Assembly (NCBI GenBank): GCA_947495425.1
Contig: CANLYR010000012.1
Span: forward strand, 1 to 64,000
Direction: 5' to 3'
Length of the DNA stretch: 64,000 nt
Source: an uncultured Aquimarina sp.
GTDB taxonomy: Bacteria > Bacteroidota > Bacteroidia > Flavobacteriales > Flavobacteriaceae
Below are positions 1-9,227 of this stretch, in pieces. The first letter of the stretch is position 1. Every line of letters starts with the position of its first letter. Under the pieces are notes generated by a model. That model was given only the letters and a program-made list of their open reading frames with translations, was not told the origin of the DNA and ran no database searches. The translations under genes and the position numbers were made by a program.

Positions 1-77
1 TTTTAAATTTTCTATCTCTTCCCATATAGAAAAGATATGAAATATTTATGACATTTTATCATAGAAATAGTATTATA

Positions 78-320
78 ATGAAATTTATAGAGCTCACACT
101 AAAAAACCACATAATTGTTCATGGTTTTGATGCTAGAAACAAAGAGATTATAGAAGAAGTTGAAGTTAAAGAAGCAGCAAAAAAGATAGTTACTTTGGAT
201 AGAATTTTGTCGATAAGCGAGAAGTTTATTCTAATCAAATATGCGTTTGATAGAATTATTTATTGGGAGTATGAAGAAGAGTATAAAAGCGTAAAAGAAG
301 TATTGTCTAAACACTTATAA
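78..320 (+). CDS. small hypothetical protein
   Basis: An 80-residue acidic and lysine-rich protein with no signal peptide or membrane segment; it begins MKFIELTLKN. I do not recognise a family. An in-frame ATG at 48 would add ten residues (MTFYHRNSII). I prefer 78 because the added residues look unlike a coding N-terminus, but neither start has a clear Shine-Dalgarno sequence, as is usual in Flavobacteria. The gene converges on the tartrate dehydrogenase gene and is followed at once by a perfect hairpin, which supports it being a real transcription unit. Alternating charged and hydrophobic residues suggest a compact cytoplasmic alpha/beta protein. The function is unknown. Confidence 0.55.
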   Translation: MKFIELTLKNHIIVHGFDARNKEIIEEVEVKEAAKKIVTLDRILSISEKFILIKYAFDRIIYWEYEEEYKSVKEVLSKHL

Positions 321-336
321 TCGAATAGAAAAAATA

Positions 337-366
337 ATAAGGGCTTGTGCAGAATCAAGCCCTTAT
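337..366. terminator. bidirectional terminator between convergent genes
   Basis: A perfect 11-bp inverted repeat (ataagggcttg / caagcccttat) with an 8-nt loop lies between two convergent stop codons. On the minus strand it is followed by a T-rich run (tattattttttc), so it should end the operon at 378-4714. On the plus strand the tail is weaker. Confidence 0.8.
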
Positions 367-377
367 CAAAGCTTTTA

Positions 378-1436
378 CTAACTATTTTTAATAATCTTTA
401 TGATTTCTTGGGTTACATCTTTTGTAGAAGCTGTTCCTCCAAGATCCCGAGTAAGCATTTTTCCTTCTGAAGTTAATTTTTCGATACTACTTACAATTAA
501 AGAAGCCCCATCGGTTTCTCCCAAATGATCAAGCATCATAGCACCGGTCCAAAAACATGCTATTGGGTTGGCTAAATTTTTTCCAGCGATATCAGGTGCA
601 CTACCATGTACGGGTTCAAACATACTAGGGTATTCTTTTTCGGGATTAATGTTGGCTCCTGGCGCAATTCCCATCCCACCAACTACGGCAGGACCCAAGT
701 CTGATAAAATATCACCAAATAAGTTACTAGCCACAACAACATCAAACCAATCAGGATGTTGAACAAAATGTGCTGTTAAGATATCGATATGAAATTGGGA
801 CTGATTAACCTCGGGATATTCTTTTCCAATGGCTTTAAATCGCTCATCCCAATAGGGCATTGTATGTATGATTCCATTTGATTTGGTTGCGCTAGCCAGT
901 TTTTTATTTCGTTTTTGAGCCAAATCGTATGCGTATTTCATAACTCGATCTACACCACGTTTGGTAAAAATACTTTCTTGTACTACAACTTCATATTCGG
1001 TACCTTCATTAAGTTTTCCTCCAATAGACGAATATTCACCTTCATTATTTTCTCTTACAATATAAAAATCTATGTTCCCCGGGTTTCGCAAAGGTGATTC
1101 AACACCTTTAAGTAGTCGAACAGGTCTTAAATTAATATATTGTTGAAAGGATCTACGAATAGGGACAAGCAATCCCCATAAGGATATATGATCTGGTACT
1201 CCCGGATAGCCTACGGCTCCCAAAAAAATACTATCACTATCTCTAAGACGATCTAATCCGTCATCGGGCATCATTTTTCCAGTTTCTTTATATAGTTTGC
1301 AGGAGTAATTATAATTTTGGTATGTTAATTTGAAACCACATTTTGCAGCTACTACATCCAATAATTCAGTTGATTCAGGTATGACTTCGTTTCCTATTCC
1401 ATCTCCGGGAACGGTTGCTATTTTATATGTATTCAT
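378..1436 (-). CDS. tartrate dehydrogenase / D-malate dehydrogenase (decarboxylating)
   Basis: A 352-residue member of the isocitrate/isopropylmalate dehydrogenase superfamily. The nucleotide start (VPGDGIGNEVIPE), the segment RENNEGEYSSIGG at 128-140, GDILSDL at 241-247 (metal-binding Asp residues) and the NAD-site segment HGSAPDIAGKNLANP near 278-291 are all intact. The RENxEGEYSS form is typical of TtuC/DmlA enzymes and not of LeuB. Enzymes of this group oxidise D-malate to pyruvate and CO2, and also act on tartrate isomers, using NAD and a divalent metal. It is the last gene of a four-gene operon, 11 nt after the hydrolase gene. The two dicarboxylate carriers upstream fit a C4-acid catabolic role. 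Which isomer it prefers cannot be read from sequence. Confidence 0.87.
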   Translation of the reverse strand: MNTYKIATVPGDGIGNEVIPESTELLDVVAAKCGFKLTYQNYNYSCKLYKETGKMMPDDGLDRLRDSDSIFLGAVGYPGVPDHISLWGLLVPIRRSFQQYINLRPVRLLKGVESPLRNPGNIDFYIVRENNEGEYSSIGGKLNEGTEYEVVVQESIFTKRGVDRVMKYAYDLAQKRNKKLASATKSNGIIHTMPYWDERFKAIGKEYPEVNQSQFHIDILTAHFVQHPDWFDVVVASNLFGDILSDLGPAVVGGMGIAPGANINPEKEYPSMFEPVHGSAPDIAGKNLANPIACFWTGAMMLDHLGETDGASLIVSSIEKLTSEGKMLTRDLGGTASTKDVTQEIIKIIKNS

Positions 1437-1447
1437 AATTGTTTTTT

Positions 1448-2326
1448 TTAATTAAAATAAAAGAAATTTAAAAGCGCTTGTAATGTTTCTTTAGGAGCTT
1501 CTTCTGGTAAATAATGGCCGCACGGTAATCCATAACCTTCGACTTGGTCTCCCCATTTTTTCCATTCGGAAACCACATCATATTTTTTCCCTACATATCC
1601 TTTTTGACCCCAAATACAGAGTATTGGGCATTGTATTCTGTTTTGGTTATCGATATCATGTTGATCATGTGCTATATCAATAGAAGCTGAAGCTCTATAG
1701 TCTTCGCAACTAGCATGGATCGTTTCTGGAGTAAGACAGCGCACATATTCATCAAAGGCTTCTTTTGTAAACGCTGTACTATCTCGCCCCCATTGACCAA
1801 ATTTTTTGTTTAGATAAAAAAGGGGGTCAGCTCCAATCATTCGTTCTGGAATGTCATAAGGCTGAATAAGAAAAAACCAATGATAGTATGCTTTTGCAAA
1901 GCCCATATCTGTTGTTTTGTACATGGTATAGGTAGGAGTAATATCTAAAACCGCCATTTTTTTTACAGCATTAGGATGATCAAGAGCCATGCGATGTGTA
2001 ACTCTACCCCCGCGATCATGACCCGTTACATAGAACTGATCAAACCCTAAAGCTTTCATCAAAAGTATTTGGTCTTTTGCCATTTCTCTTTTTGAGTATG
2101 GACTGTGATCTTCTGTAGTTTTGGGTTTGCTGCTATCACCATAGCCTCTTAAGTCACTTGCTACAACTGTGAATTTTTCTGATAAAGATGGAGCAATTTT
2201 ATGCCATAAAGCATGTGTTTGTGGATACCCATGTAGTAATAGTAAAGGTGGACCGCTACCAGCAATAACATAATTTATGATTACACCTTCAAGGTTTATT
2301 CTATCTTTCTTAAAGTTTTCAAACAT
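1448..2326 (-). CDS. alpha/beta hydrolase, fluoroacetate dehalogenase-like
   Basis: A 292-residue cytoplasmic alpha/beta hydrolase. It has the oxyanion motif HGYPQ at 32-36, a nucleophile elbow GHDRGGR at 102-108 (nucleophile D104), a second acid D128 in LDITPT, and the base H271 in CGHYLPEEAP. R105 and R108 match the carboxylate-binding arginines of fluoroacetate dehalogenases, and H149-W150 plus Y210 match their halide pocket. The full set makes a haloacid dehalogenase more likely than a plain epoxide hydrolase, although the two groups are close. It sits 3 nt after the DASS carrier and 11 nt before tartrate/D-malate dehydrogenase, so it probably feeds a hydroxy-acid into that enzyme. The real substrate is an inference. 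Confidence 0.82.
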   Translation of the reverse strand: MFENFKKDRINLEGVIINYVIAGSGPPLLLLHGYPQTHALWHKIAPSLSEKFTVVASDLRGYGDSSKPKTTEDHSPYSKREMAKDQILLMKALGFDQFYVTGHDRGGRVTHRMALDHPNAVKKMAVLDITPTYTMYKTTDMGFAKAYYHWFFLIQPYDIPERMIGADPLFYLNKKFGQWGRDSTAFTKEAFDEYVRCLTPETIHASCEDYRASASIDIAHDQHDIDNQNRIQCPILCIWGQKGYVGKKYDVVSEWKKWGDQVEGYGLPCGHYLPEEAPKETLQALLNFFYFN

Positions 2327-2329
2327 CGT

Positions 2330-3805
2330 TTATTTTGTTTTTAATTCTGTTGGGAAAAAATTGGGGTCAAAATTCCATAGATAAGGAAGGGCATAATAGG
2401 TGATACCAATAATAATAATGATAGAGATAATATTGAGCCAAAATCCTTTTCTCATCATATCTGGGATGGTTAAATATCCAGATCCAAAAACTACGGCATT
2501 AGGAGGAGTTGCTACAGGTAACATAAAAGCACAAGAAGCTGCTATAGTAGCTCCTACCATTAATATAAATGGATGGACATCTAAAGAAAATGCCATTGAA
2601 GCCAATACAGGTAAAAGCATTGAAGTGGTAGCAACATTAGAGGTGATTTCGGTTAAAAAGTTTATTGAAGCTACTATAAAAGCCAGGAGAATAATTAGAT
2701 GAACCCCATCAAGTAGTGTCATTTGGGTACCAATCCATAATGCTAATCCAGATTCTTTAAAACCTGCCGCCAATGCTAATCCGCCACCAAATAATAACAA
2801 AACTCCCCACGGTAATTTGACTGCTGATTTCCAATCCATCAATGGTTTTCCTTTTTGTTTACTGGGTAAAATAAAGAGCACTACTGCAGCTGATATTGCG
2901 ATTATCGTATCATCAATAGCAGGAAACATACGTTGTAGCAAAAAGGACCTACTAATCCATGCAAATGCAGTGAATATGAATACCGCAAGTACACATTTTT
3001 CTTCAAAAGAAATTTTACCAAGACCTTTTAATTGTCTTTTTACTTCATCTTTTCCTCCCGGAAATTCTTTCTGCTTAAAAGTAAAGGCAATTTGAACCAA
3101 ATATCGCCAACTTAAAAAAAGCATCAGTATAGATATTGGTAATCCAATCATAATCCAGTTGGTAAATGTAATCTCATACTCATAGATTTCTTTGACAATG
3201 CCTGCCAAAATAAGATTGGTTGGTGTACCAATTAAAGAAGCAATACCTCCTATAGATGCACTATATGCAATGCTCAACATCAAGGCTTTACCGAAGATCT
3301 TATTTTCATCTTCAATAGTATTCGGATTGTCTGAAAGTTGAGATATAATTGCAATCCCTATAGGTAGCATCATTACCGATGTAGCCGTATTAGAAATCCA
3401 CATTGATAAAAAAGCCGTAGCAATCATAAAACCTAGGATCATTGTTTTAACACTAGTACCAATGATGGTAATAATGTTTAATGCGATACGTTTATGTAAG
3501 TTCCATTTTTCGATACCAATGGCAAGTATAAACCCTCCCAGGTATAAGAAAATATTATGATTACCAAAAGCTGCCGTTGTAGTTTTAATATCCAAACCTC
3601 CAGACATTGGAAACAGCAGAATGGGTAATAATGAGGTGATAGCAATAGGGATAGCCTCAGTAATCCACCATATAGCAATCCACAAAGTACAGGCCAAAAT
3701 TGCATTTGCTTCTTGTGATAACCCTTCTGGGTGAAAGCACAATTTTATGATAATAAAAGCGATAGGACCACCTATCATACCCATGTTTTTAGAATTTAAT
3801 TTCAT
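2330..3805 (-). CDS. DASS-family (SLC13) sodium/dicarboxylate symporter
   Basis: A 491-residue polytopic membrane protein with about 11-12 hydrophobic segments. It carries the two SN-type motifs of the DASS family: SNTATSVMMLPIG at 138-150 and TSNVATTSMLLP at 388-399. The loop segments GTPTNLI (193-199) and ATPPNAVVFGSG (432-443) complete the two pseudo-symmetric halves. Family members import succinate, malate, fumarate, citrate or sulfate with Na+. The start codon directly follows the stop of the AEC carrier gene, so the two are co-translated. The tartrate/D-malate dehydrogenase downstream points to a C4-dicarboxylate substrate. Confidence 0.87.
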   Translation of the reverse strand: MKLNSKNMGMIGGPIAFIIIKLCFHPEGLSQEANAILACTLWIAIWWITEAIPIAITSLLPILLFPMSGGLDIKTTTAAFGNHNIFLYLGGFILAIGIEKWNLHKRIALNIITIIGTSVKTMILGFMIATAFLSMWISNTATSVMMLPIGIAIISQLSDNPNTIEDENKIFGKALMLSIAYSASIGGIASLIGTPTNLILAGIVKEIYEYEITFTNWIMIGLPISILMLFLSWRYLVQIAFTFKQKEFPGGKDEVKRQLKGLGKISFEEKCVLAVFIFTAFAWISRSFLLQRMFPAIDDTIIAISAAVVLFILPSKQKGKPLMDWKSAVKLPWGVLLLFGGGLALAAGFKESGLALWIGTQMTLLDGVHLIILLAFIVASINFLTEITSNVATTSMLLPVLASMAFSLDVHPFILMVGATIAASCAFMLPVATPPNAVVFGSGYLTIPDMMRKGFWLNIISIIIIIGITYYALPYLWNFDPNFFPTELKTK

Positions 3806-4714
3806 TTAAATACCTAGTAAAAAGTTAATTATAAATAATAAAGGTATAGATAAAGGAATGCCAATCCCGACCATTTTGGAACAAAGATTAGGATTAAGTC
3901 CTAATTCCATAGCAACAATAGCAATTGTATTCATAGATCCTATTCCTGCAGCCATTATGCATACATTACTTGTCAAATTCATTTTTCCTACCAAAACATA
4001 AAAAAACAGAAAAACCAATATTGGAGCAACAAATAATTTATAGGAAAGACCCAATAAAAGATTTTTGTCCTTTAGTTCTTTAAATGAAAAATTGATAGCT
4101 AATCCAATAGTAATAAGTGCCAAAAATGGAAATATAGAATTAATTAACACCAAAATATCTCTTAACCATTCTGGGTGTTCATATAAATTTAGATTTAATA
4201 CTACAGCTACTACAAAGGCAATGAATGGTGGAAATTTTAGTATAGGTAGTATGATTGACTTTGAACTTGGTTGTTTAGCTGCGAACCAAGAACTTACCAA
4301 AACCCCTGCCGTAACACATATAACAAAGGTGCCTAGTGTGCTTATGATAATTCCTATTTTTAAGCCTTCTGTACCATAAAACATTTCAAAAAATGGAAAG
4401 CCGACAAAAGAAATACTTCCAATACCAGCTGTAACTGTGAGTCCTCCTAAAGATTTCCGGTCTATAGACATGCATTTTCCTATCATAAAAAAGAAGAATA
4501 GACTTCCACAGAATACTACCCAAGAAGATACTATGGGCCAAATATGGGTTTTAGTAAAAACTGTTTCAGGAATATGCAATATAATCAAAGCTGGAATAAA
4601 AAACCGAATCAAAACTCGATTAAGTTTGAGATACAGATCTTTTGGAAGTTGCTTTATCTTTCTAAGTAGCATACCTAGTCCTATGCAACTTAGTACTGTG
4701 AATAGTTTTATCAT
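3806..4714 (-). CDS. AEC-family transporter (auxin efflux carrier / malate permease type)
   Basis: A 302-residue inner-membrane protein with about ten hydrophobic helices, beginning MIKLFTVLSCIGLGMLLRK. Length, helix spacing and the C-terminal region with AAGIGSMNTIAIVAMELGL match the AEC (membrane transport protein) family, whose bacterial members include malate and malonate permeases. It is the first gene of the operon. Having two different dicarboxylate-type carriers in one operon is unusual and may separate uptake from product efflux or serve two related acids. The direction of transport is not shown by the sequence. Confidence 0.78.
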   Translation of the reverse strand: MIKLFTVLSCIGLGMLLRKIKQLPKDLYLKLNRVLIRFFIPALIILHIPETVFTKTHIWPIVSSWVVFCGSLFFFFMIGKCMSIDRKSLGGLTVTAGIGSISFVGFPFFEMFYGTEGLKIGIIISTLGTFVICVTAGVLVSSWFAAKQPSSKSIILPILKFPPFIAFVVAVVLNLNLYEHPEWLRDILVLINSIFPFLALITIGLAINFSFKELKDKNLLLGLSYKLFVAPILVFLFFYVLVGKMNLTSNVCIMAAGIGSMNTIAIVAMELGLNPNLCSKMVGIGIPLSIPLLFIINFLLGI

Positions 4715-4768
4715 GTATTTGTTTTAGGTATTATGGCAGTCATAGGATGATTTATTTTGTTTGAATAA

Positions 4769-4801
4769 CCGGATAATAGTCCAAGGTAAAGTATTATCCG
4801 G
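4769..4801 (-). terminator. hairpin downstream of TonB receptor gene
   Basis: A perfect 10-bp inverted repeat (ccggataata / tattatccgg) with a 13-nt loop, 41 nt after the stop of the minus-strand receptor gene. The following sequence is only mildly T-rich on that strand, so it may act as a terminator or an mRNA-stabilising end. Confidence 0.6.
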
Positions 4802-4841
4802 TGCGTTCAAACGTTAAACAAATTACTAAATATGAACTTTT

Positions 4842-7800
4842 TTAAAAGGTAATATTAGTGCTTAAGTAATAGTATGCACCATTAAACCCAAATTGATTTG
4901 CATTTCGAGTAAACGGAATTTGACCATTAGCATATGAAGCTGCTTGTTCGGCATCACCATCCTGAAAATTTCTCCATTTGTCAGGAAAAACATCAAATAC
5001 ATTGTTACTACCTAATGTAAGCGTAAATTTTTCTGAAAAATCATAGGATAAAGCTAAATCGGTTAGTGTTTTTGCGGTAAATTTTTGATCACCAATGGTT
5101 CTATCTTTGGCAATTACAGATCCAAAATGGGATATCCTTGAGGTAAAGGCGAGTTTTGAATATTTATAGTTAAGAGAGAATAGTAATTTGGTTCTTGGTT
5201 GTGCAACTTCAATTAATTGCTGAGCAACTTCTCCTACTAATAGTTTATCAGCCTCACCTGGATCAGCACCCTCAAGTAATCCTTTCGGTATCGGTCTTTG
5301 ATCCTCTATGGTTGTTTCATTAAAAGTAAATGCCAATGTGGTTGTAAGATTACTTTTTTCTGAAAAACGATTTTTATAGGTAGCCACAACATCCAGCCCT
5401 ATAGTTTGGGTGTCAATTTGATTGGTAAAGAATCTAATCTCTCTTGTGTTTTCAAATAAGGTATTAATAATAGGAAAATCATCAGCACTTAGCCTATCTG
5501 TAATTGCAATTCTATCATCGATCAATATTTGAAAGGCGTCTACAGTTAGTAATAAGTTACCATCAAACAGTTTGGCTGTTAACCCTAAATTGAAGTTATT
5601 TGATATTTCTGCTTCAGGATCTTTAACTCCTAATGCTGCAAGAGCTGGATTATCACTAGAGATTTGCCTGGTGATGATGATTTCTCCGTTTTGAGCAGAT
5701 GAGGTGTTTACTCTATTTCCGATTTGTCCTAGGGATGGAGCTCTAAACCCTCTATTATATGATCCTCGTATAGAAAAATTATCAGTAATTTTATATCGTG
5801 CAGCAAATTTACCAGATAGATTACTTCCGAAATCGCTATAGTTTTCAAATCGTAAAGCAGTTCCTAATAACCATTTTTCGGTAATATCAGATTCTATATC
5901 TACATAAAACCCAAAATTATCTCTGGATAAATCGTTTTCATCTGTATCAGCTATTCCTGGGCGGGCACTGGATCCGATATCTTTTCCATCGCTTGCAGCA
6001 AGTGGTCCAACAGCAAAAGATTCAGGAGATCCTTGCAATAATAAAAACCTGTCATTACGGAAAGCAGCTCCAATTGCTAAATCAAAAGATTTAAGATTGC
6101 CGATTTCAAAAGATTTAGTGATGTTAGCTTCGGCTATTTGTTGTCTAAAATCATAACGTCCCACTTCAAATTCTGTTGGACTGGCTACACCCAAAGATGG
6201 ATTTGTAGTGTTGTTGGCAAAAAGATCTAAATAATTTCTACCTGCATTGTAGCTAAAGTCATAGTTCCACCCATCTTTTAGTTTCCTTTCAATACCTATA
6301 GCTGTCGAAAAATCAAATGATGTTCCTGGAAGCTCAGGAACATACCCATCAGGAAAAATCTCTGGGACCGCTCTAGAAGCTCTTGCAGGATTTCTAAAAA
6401 ATCCAAAAGCTAAAATATCTTTTCTAGAGACACCGCCAAAACCATACAGTTTCCAATTTTCACCAATTGGATACCCGATATTTACAAACCCCTGGTAGGT
6501 TTCATTTTGATTTGCACCATAATTACCTACAACAAATGGTTCTTCGGGATATACTCCACGTTCTGCACGAATGGCTGCTTCTTCTGCATCATCACTAGAA
6601 TATACGTTTCCGGTATAGGGATCTGATCGATTAGTCCCGTCAAACCTGAAAACCTCTAGTGTGAAATTAAAATAACTTTTATCTTTACCTAAGCGAAATC
6701 CATAGTTAAAACTATTTTTGAAAGTAAAACCATCTCCTTCTCCATAAAGTCCTGCTGTAGAGGCTAGGTTTCCACCATCGTTTTGATCGTTTAATGAAAT
6801 GTTTATGATCCCTGCAATAGCATCAGAACCATACTGTGCTGCAGCACCATCTCGTAATACTTCTAATCTTTTAACTGCACCTGTAGGGATAGAGTTTAAG
6901 TCTGTAACTATAGTTCCTAAACCCGGAGCAACATTAAGTTGAAGTGCTGAGAACTGATGTCTTCTTTTGCCATTTACAAGAGCAAGAGATTGATCTGGAG
7001 CTAACCCTCTTAATGTTGCTGGTTCTGCATAGTTGGTAGTACCGTTAACACCATATTTTGCCGAATTGAAAGAAGGAGAAGTAAACTGTACCTGTTGCCC
7101 TAAATCTGTTTGACCCGTGCTAACCAAATCCCTAGAGTTGATAACATCTACAGGGACTGCTCTTTCTACATCGGTTCTAGCTCTAGCTCTAGAACCTACA
7201 AGCACAATATCTTCAAGTTGACTTGCAGCGGGTTTTAATTGTATGGTGTATTCATCTTTATCTGTGATAGGAATCTTGATAGTTTCAAAACCTAGAAAAG
7301 AAACAACCAAAATATCTCCTGAGTTTGCATCAAGACTAAAATTACCATCAAAATCAGTAACAGTTCCTTTCTCTGTACCTTCAATCACTACAGTAGCACC
7401 AGGTAGAGGAGTAGTGGTACCTTCTTCGGTAACCTTTCCTGTTATCGTTTTTAAATTCTCATACAACTCATGTGCTTTTTGTTTATTTCTTAGGATTTCT
7501 TTTTTTAGTACAATTTGTTTATTGATTAAACGGTATGTGATGTATTGCCCTATGAATAACTTGGATAATACATCGTTCAAGGATGCTTCTCTTACTTTGA
7601 TAGAAATTATTCTTTGATCATCGATTTCAGAAGTATTATAAAAGAATTTATAGGACGTTTGTTTTTTAATTTCAGAAAACACCTTGTTTATTGGTACTTC
7701 ATTAAAGTCTAAATCAATTTTTTCTTGTGAATAAGAAACCTTTGCAGTAACCTGAAATGCACACACAATTAGAATAAGCCCTGTAATTTTCATTTTTAAA

Positions 7801-7859
7801 TTTTTAAAAAAGGAATGCATGTGCTTTTCCTTTTCTTCAATAGGAAGATTTTTTTTCAT
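4842..7859 (-). CDS. TonB-dependent outer-membrane receptor with STN signalling domain
   Basis: A 1005-residue receptor. After a signal region (the true start may be M23, MKITGLILIVCAFQ) come an STN domain (about 48-118), a carboxypeptidase-regulatory-like beta-sandwich (about 138-222, with DFDGNFSLDA), a plug (about 225-365) and a 22-strand barrel to an aromatic end. The STN domain is the part that contacts a FecR-type anti-sigma protein, and a fecR gene lies just upstream on the same strand with a sigma gene beyond it. No SusD gene follows, so this is a FecA-like transducer and not a SusC of a glycan pair. The ligand (siderophore, peptide or glycan) cannot be read from the sequence. A hairpin separates it from fecR, which could set a lower or separate expression level. 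Confidence 0.88.
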   Translation of the reverse strand: MKKNLPIEEKEKHMHSFFKNLKMKITGLILIVCAFQVTAKVSYSQEKIDLDFNEVPINKVFSEIKKQTSYKFFYNTSEIDDQRIISIKVREASLNDVLSKLFIGQYITYRLINKQIVLKKEILRNKQKAHELYENLKTITGKVTEEGTTTPLPGATVVIEGTEKGTVTDFDGNFSLDANSGDILVVSFLGFETIKIPITDKDEYTIQLKPAASQLEDIVLVGSRARARTDVERAVPVDVINSRDLVSTGQTDLGQQVQFTSPSFNSAKYGVNGTTNYAEPATLRGLAPDQSLALVNGKRRHQFSALQLNVAPGLGTIVTDLNSIPTGAVKRLEVLRDGAAAQYGSDAIAGIINISLNDQNDGGNLASTAGLYGEGDGFTFKNSFNYGFRLGKDKSYFNFTLEVFRFDGTNRSDPYTGNVYSSDDAEEAAIRAERGVYPEEPFVVGNYGANQNETYQGFVNIGYPIGENWKLYGFGGVSRKDILAFGFFRNPARASRAVPEIFPDGYVPELPGTSFDFSTAIGIERKLKDGWNYDFSYNAGRNYLDLFANNTTNPSLGVASPTEFEVGRYDFRQQIAEANITKSFEIGNLKSFDLAIGAAFRNDRFLLLQGSPESFAVGPLAASDGKDIGSSARPGIADTDENDLSRDNFGFYVDIESDITEKWLLGTALRFENYSDFGSNLSGKFAARYKITDNFSIRGSYNRGFRAPSLGQIGNRVNTSSAQNGEIIITRQISSDNPALAALGVKDPEAEISNNFNLGLTAKLFDGNLLLTVDAFQILIDDRIAITDRLSADDFPIINTLFENTREIRFFTNQIDTQTIGLDVVATYKNRFSEKSNLTTTLAFTFNETTIEDQRPIPKGLLEGADPGEADKLLVGEVAQQLIEVAQPRTKLLFSLNYKYSKLAFTSRISHFGSVIAKDRTIGDQKFTAKTLTDLALSYDFSEKFTLTLGSNNVFDVFPDKWRNFQDGDAEQAASYANGQIPFTRNANQFGFNGAYYYLSTNITF

Positions 7860-7914
7860 AATTTTGAATGATTTTTGATTTGTTAATTACATACTGATTG
7901 ACAGTCATTTTTAT

Positions 7915-7943
7915 AAAGGGAAGTGGTACGAACACTTCCCTTT
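7915..7943. other. intergenic hairpin between fecR and receptor genes
   Basis: An 11-bp perfect inverted repeat (aaagggaagtg / cacttcccttt) with a 7-nt loop, 4 nt below the fecR stop codon. The minus-strand tail (ataaaaatgac) is not a strong U-run. It may be a leaky terminator or attenuator that adjusts receptor level relative to FecR. Confidence 0.55.
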
Positions 7944-7947
7944 TACT

Positions 7948-9099
7948 TTAGTTTTTTTCTCGTATAGTTATTTGGTTTTGATTAATTGTATATGTAAAAG
8001 AAGTACTAGTTGATAATATTCTAAAAATCTCATCAATACTTTCTATATCAAACTCTCCTGTATATTTTTGGGGGTTTATCTCTGGATATTCGTTTACAAT
8101 AATAACATCGTATGTACGCTCAATTTGTTTGAGGATATTTTCGAATTTTTCATTAGAGAATATTAATTTGTTATCAAGCCAGGATATATATTGATTTACA
8201 TTTACTTTTTTAGTATCCAAGTTTTTACTCTCTTTATTGAATGATGCTTGATGCCCGGGTAAGAGTTTTATATTGTTTTTATACTTTTTAATTTCACTTA
8301 TTTGCACAGAACCTTCAACAAGCGTAGTTTTAACCAGTGAATCAGGAGAATAAGAAGAAACATTAAATTTTGTACCCAAAACTTTGACATCGATTCCTGC
8401 AGTTTCTACGACAAACGGTTGTGAAGCATCGGTTGTAACTTCAAAAAAAGCTTCTCCTTCTAAAAATACGGTACGGGTTGCTTCATTTTTATAAAATACT
8501 TTTGGGAACTTTAATTTACTTTGTGCGTTAAGCCAGACTATCGTATTGTCTGATAGCGTTAATTTAAATTTTTTTCCGCGAGGAATAGAAATGGTATGAT
8601 ATTCTATCCTGTGATTATCTTTTAGTTCTGTTGGTTGATAGGATAGTTCACCATGTTTATGATAAGTGTTTTTATTTTCTGAAGATACATTTTGATGATT
8701 TAAAACCTTTACCGTCCCATCAGGTAACGTGAGTAAAATGTCTTCGGTGTTAACGCTTTTTTCTGTGATTAAATCATCGGGATTATAGCTTTTTTGATCA
8801 AACCATAGTAATTTTCCGAATATAGATGAGGTTACTATTACAATTAAAATAGCAGCATATTTATACCATTTTTGAGTATTTCTTTGCTTTTTCTCATAAA
8901 TAGATCGCATTATTATCTTTTGTAAAGCGATTTCTTTATTAAATATTTGATTTGTATCTTTTTTTGAATAGTTATGTAGTTTAATTTCCTCCTTGAACGT
9001 TTTTAAATTTTTTCTATCTTCTTGTATCCATTGTTTAAGTTCTTCAATCTCTGCCGAAGAAGCTACTCCATCTAAATATTTTTGAATTAATGTTAACAT
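7948..9099 (-). CDS. FecR-family anti-sigma factor
   Basis: A 383-residue single-pass inner-membrane protein. Residues 1-79 are cytoplasmic and should bind the sigma factor, with the first helices beginning MLTLIQKYLDGVAS. One membrane helix spans about 80-98. The FecR domain covers about 170-268 (IPRGKKFKLTLSDNTIVWLN and GTKFNVSSY), and a DUF4974 domain about 312-380 binds the receptor STN domain in this family. It is transcribed with the receptor downstream, and divergently from the sigma gene at 9228. Family knowledge says it transmits ligand binding from the outer membrane and releases or activates the ECF sigma factor. Confidence 0.9.
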   Translation of the reverse strand: MLTLIQKYLDGVASSAEIEELKQWIQEDRKNLKTFKEEIKLHNYSKKDTNQIFNKEIALQKIIMRSIYEKKQRNTQKWYKYAAILIVIVTSSIFGKLLWFDQKSYNPDDLITEKSVNTEDILLTLPDGTVKVLNHQNVSSENKNTYHKHGELSYQPTELKDNHRIEYHTISIPRGKKFKLTLSDNTIVWLNAQSKLKFPKVFYKNEATRTVFLEGEAFFEVTTDASQPFVVETAGIDVKVLGTKFNVSSYSPDSLVKTTLVEGSVQISEIKKYKNNIKLLPGHQASFNKESKNLDTKKVNVNQYISWLDNKLIFSNEKFENILKQIERTYDVIIVNEYPEINPQKYTGEFDIESIDEIFRILSTSTSFTYTINQNQITIREKN

Positions 9100-9227
9100 A
9101 CTAATAAAAGAAAACTTTTTTCACTAATAAGATGCACTTTTGTTAAAAAACCCCTATTATTTTTATTTTTTTTATATTAGTACAGCAGAATTATGTTATT
9201 CTTTTATTAATAAAATCATAAAAAGCA

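Noticed and set aside
4842-7859. Receptor as a SusC with glycan role
   Set aside because: No SusD gene follows, and the STN domain with adjacent fecR and sigma genes indicates a FecA-like signal-transducing receptor.
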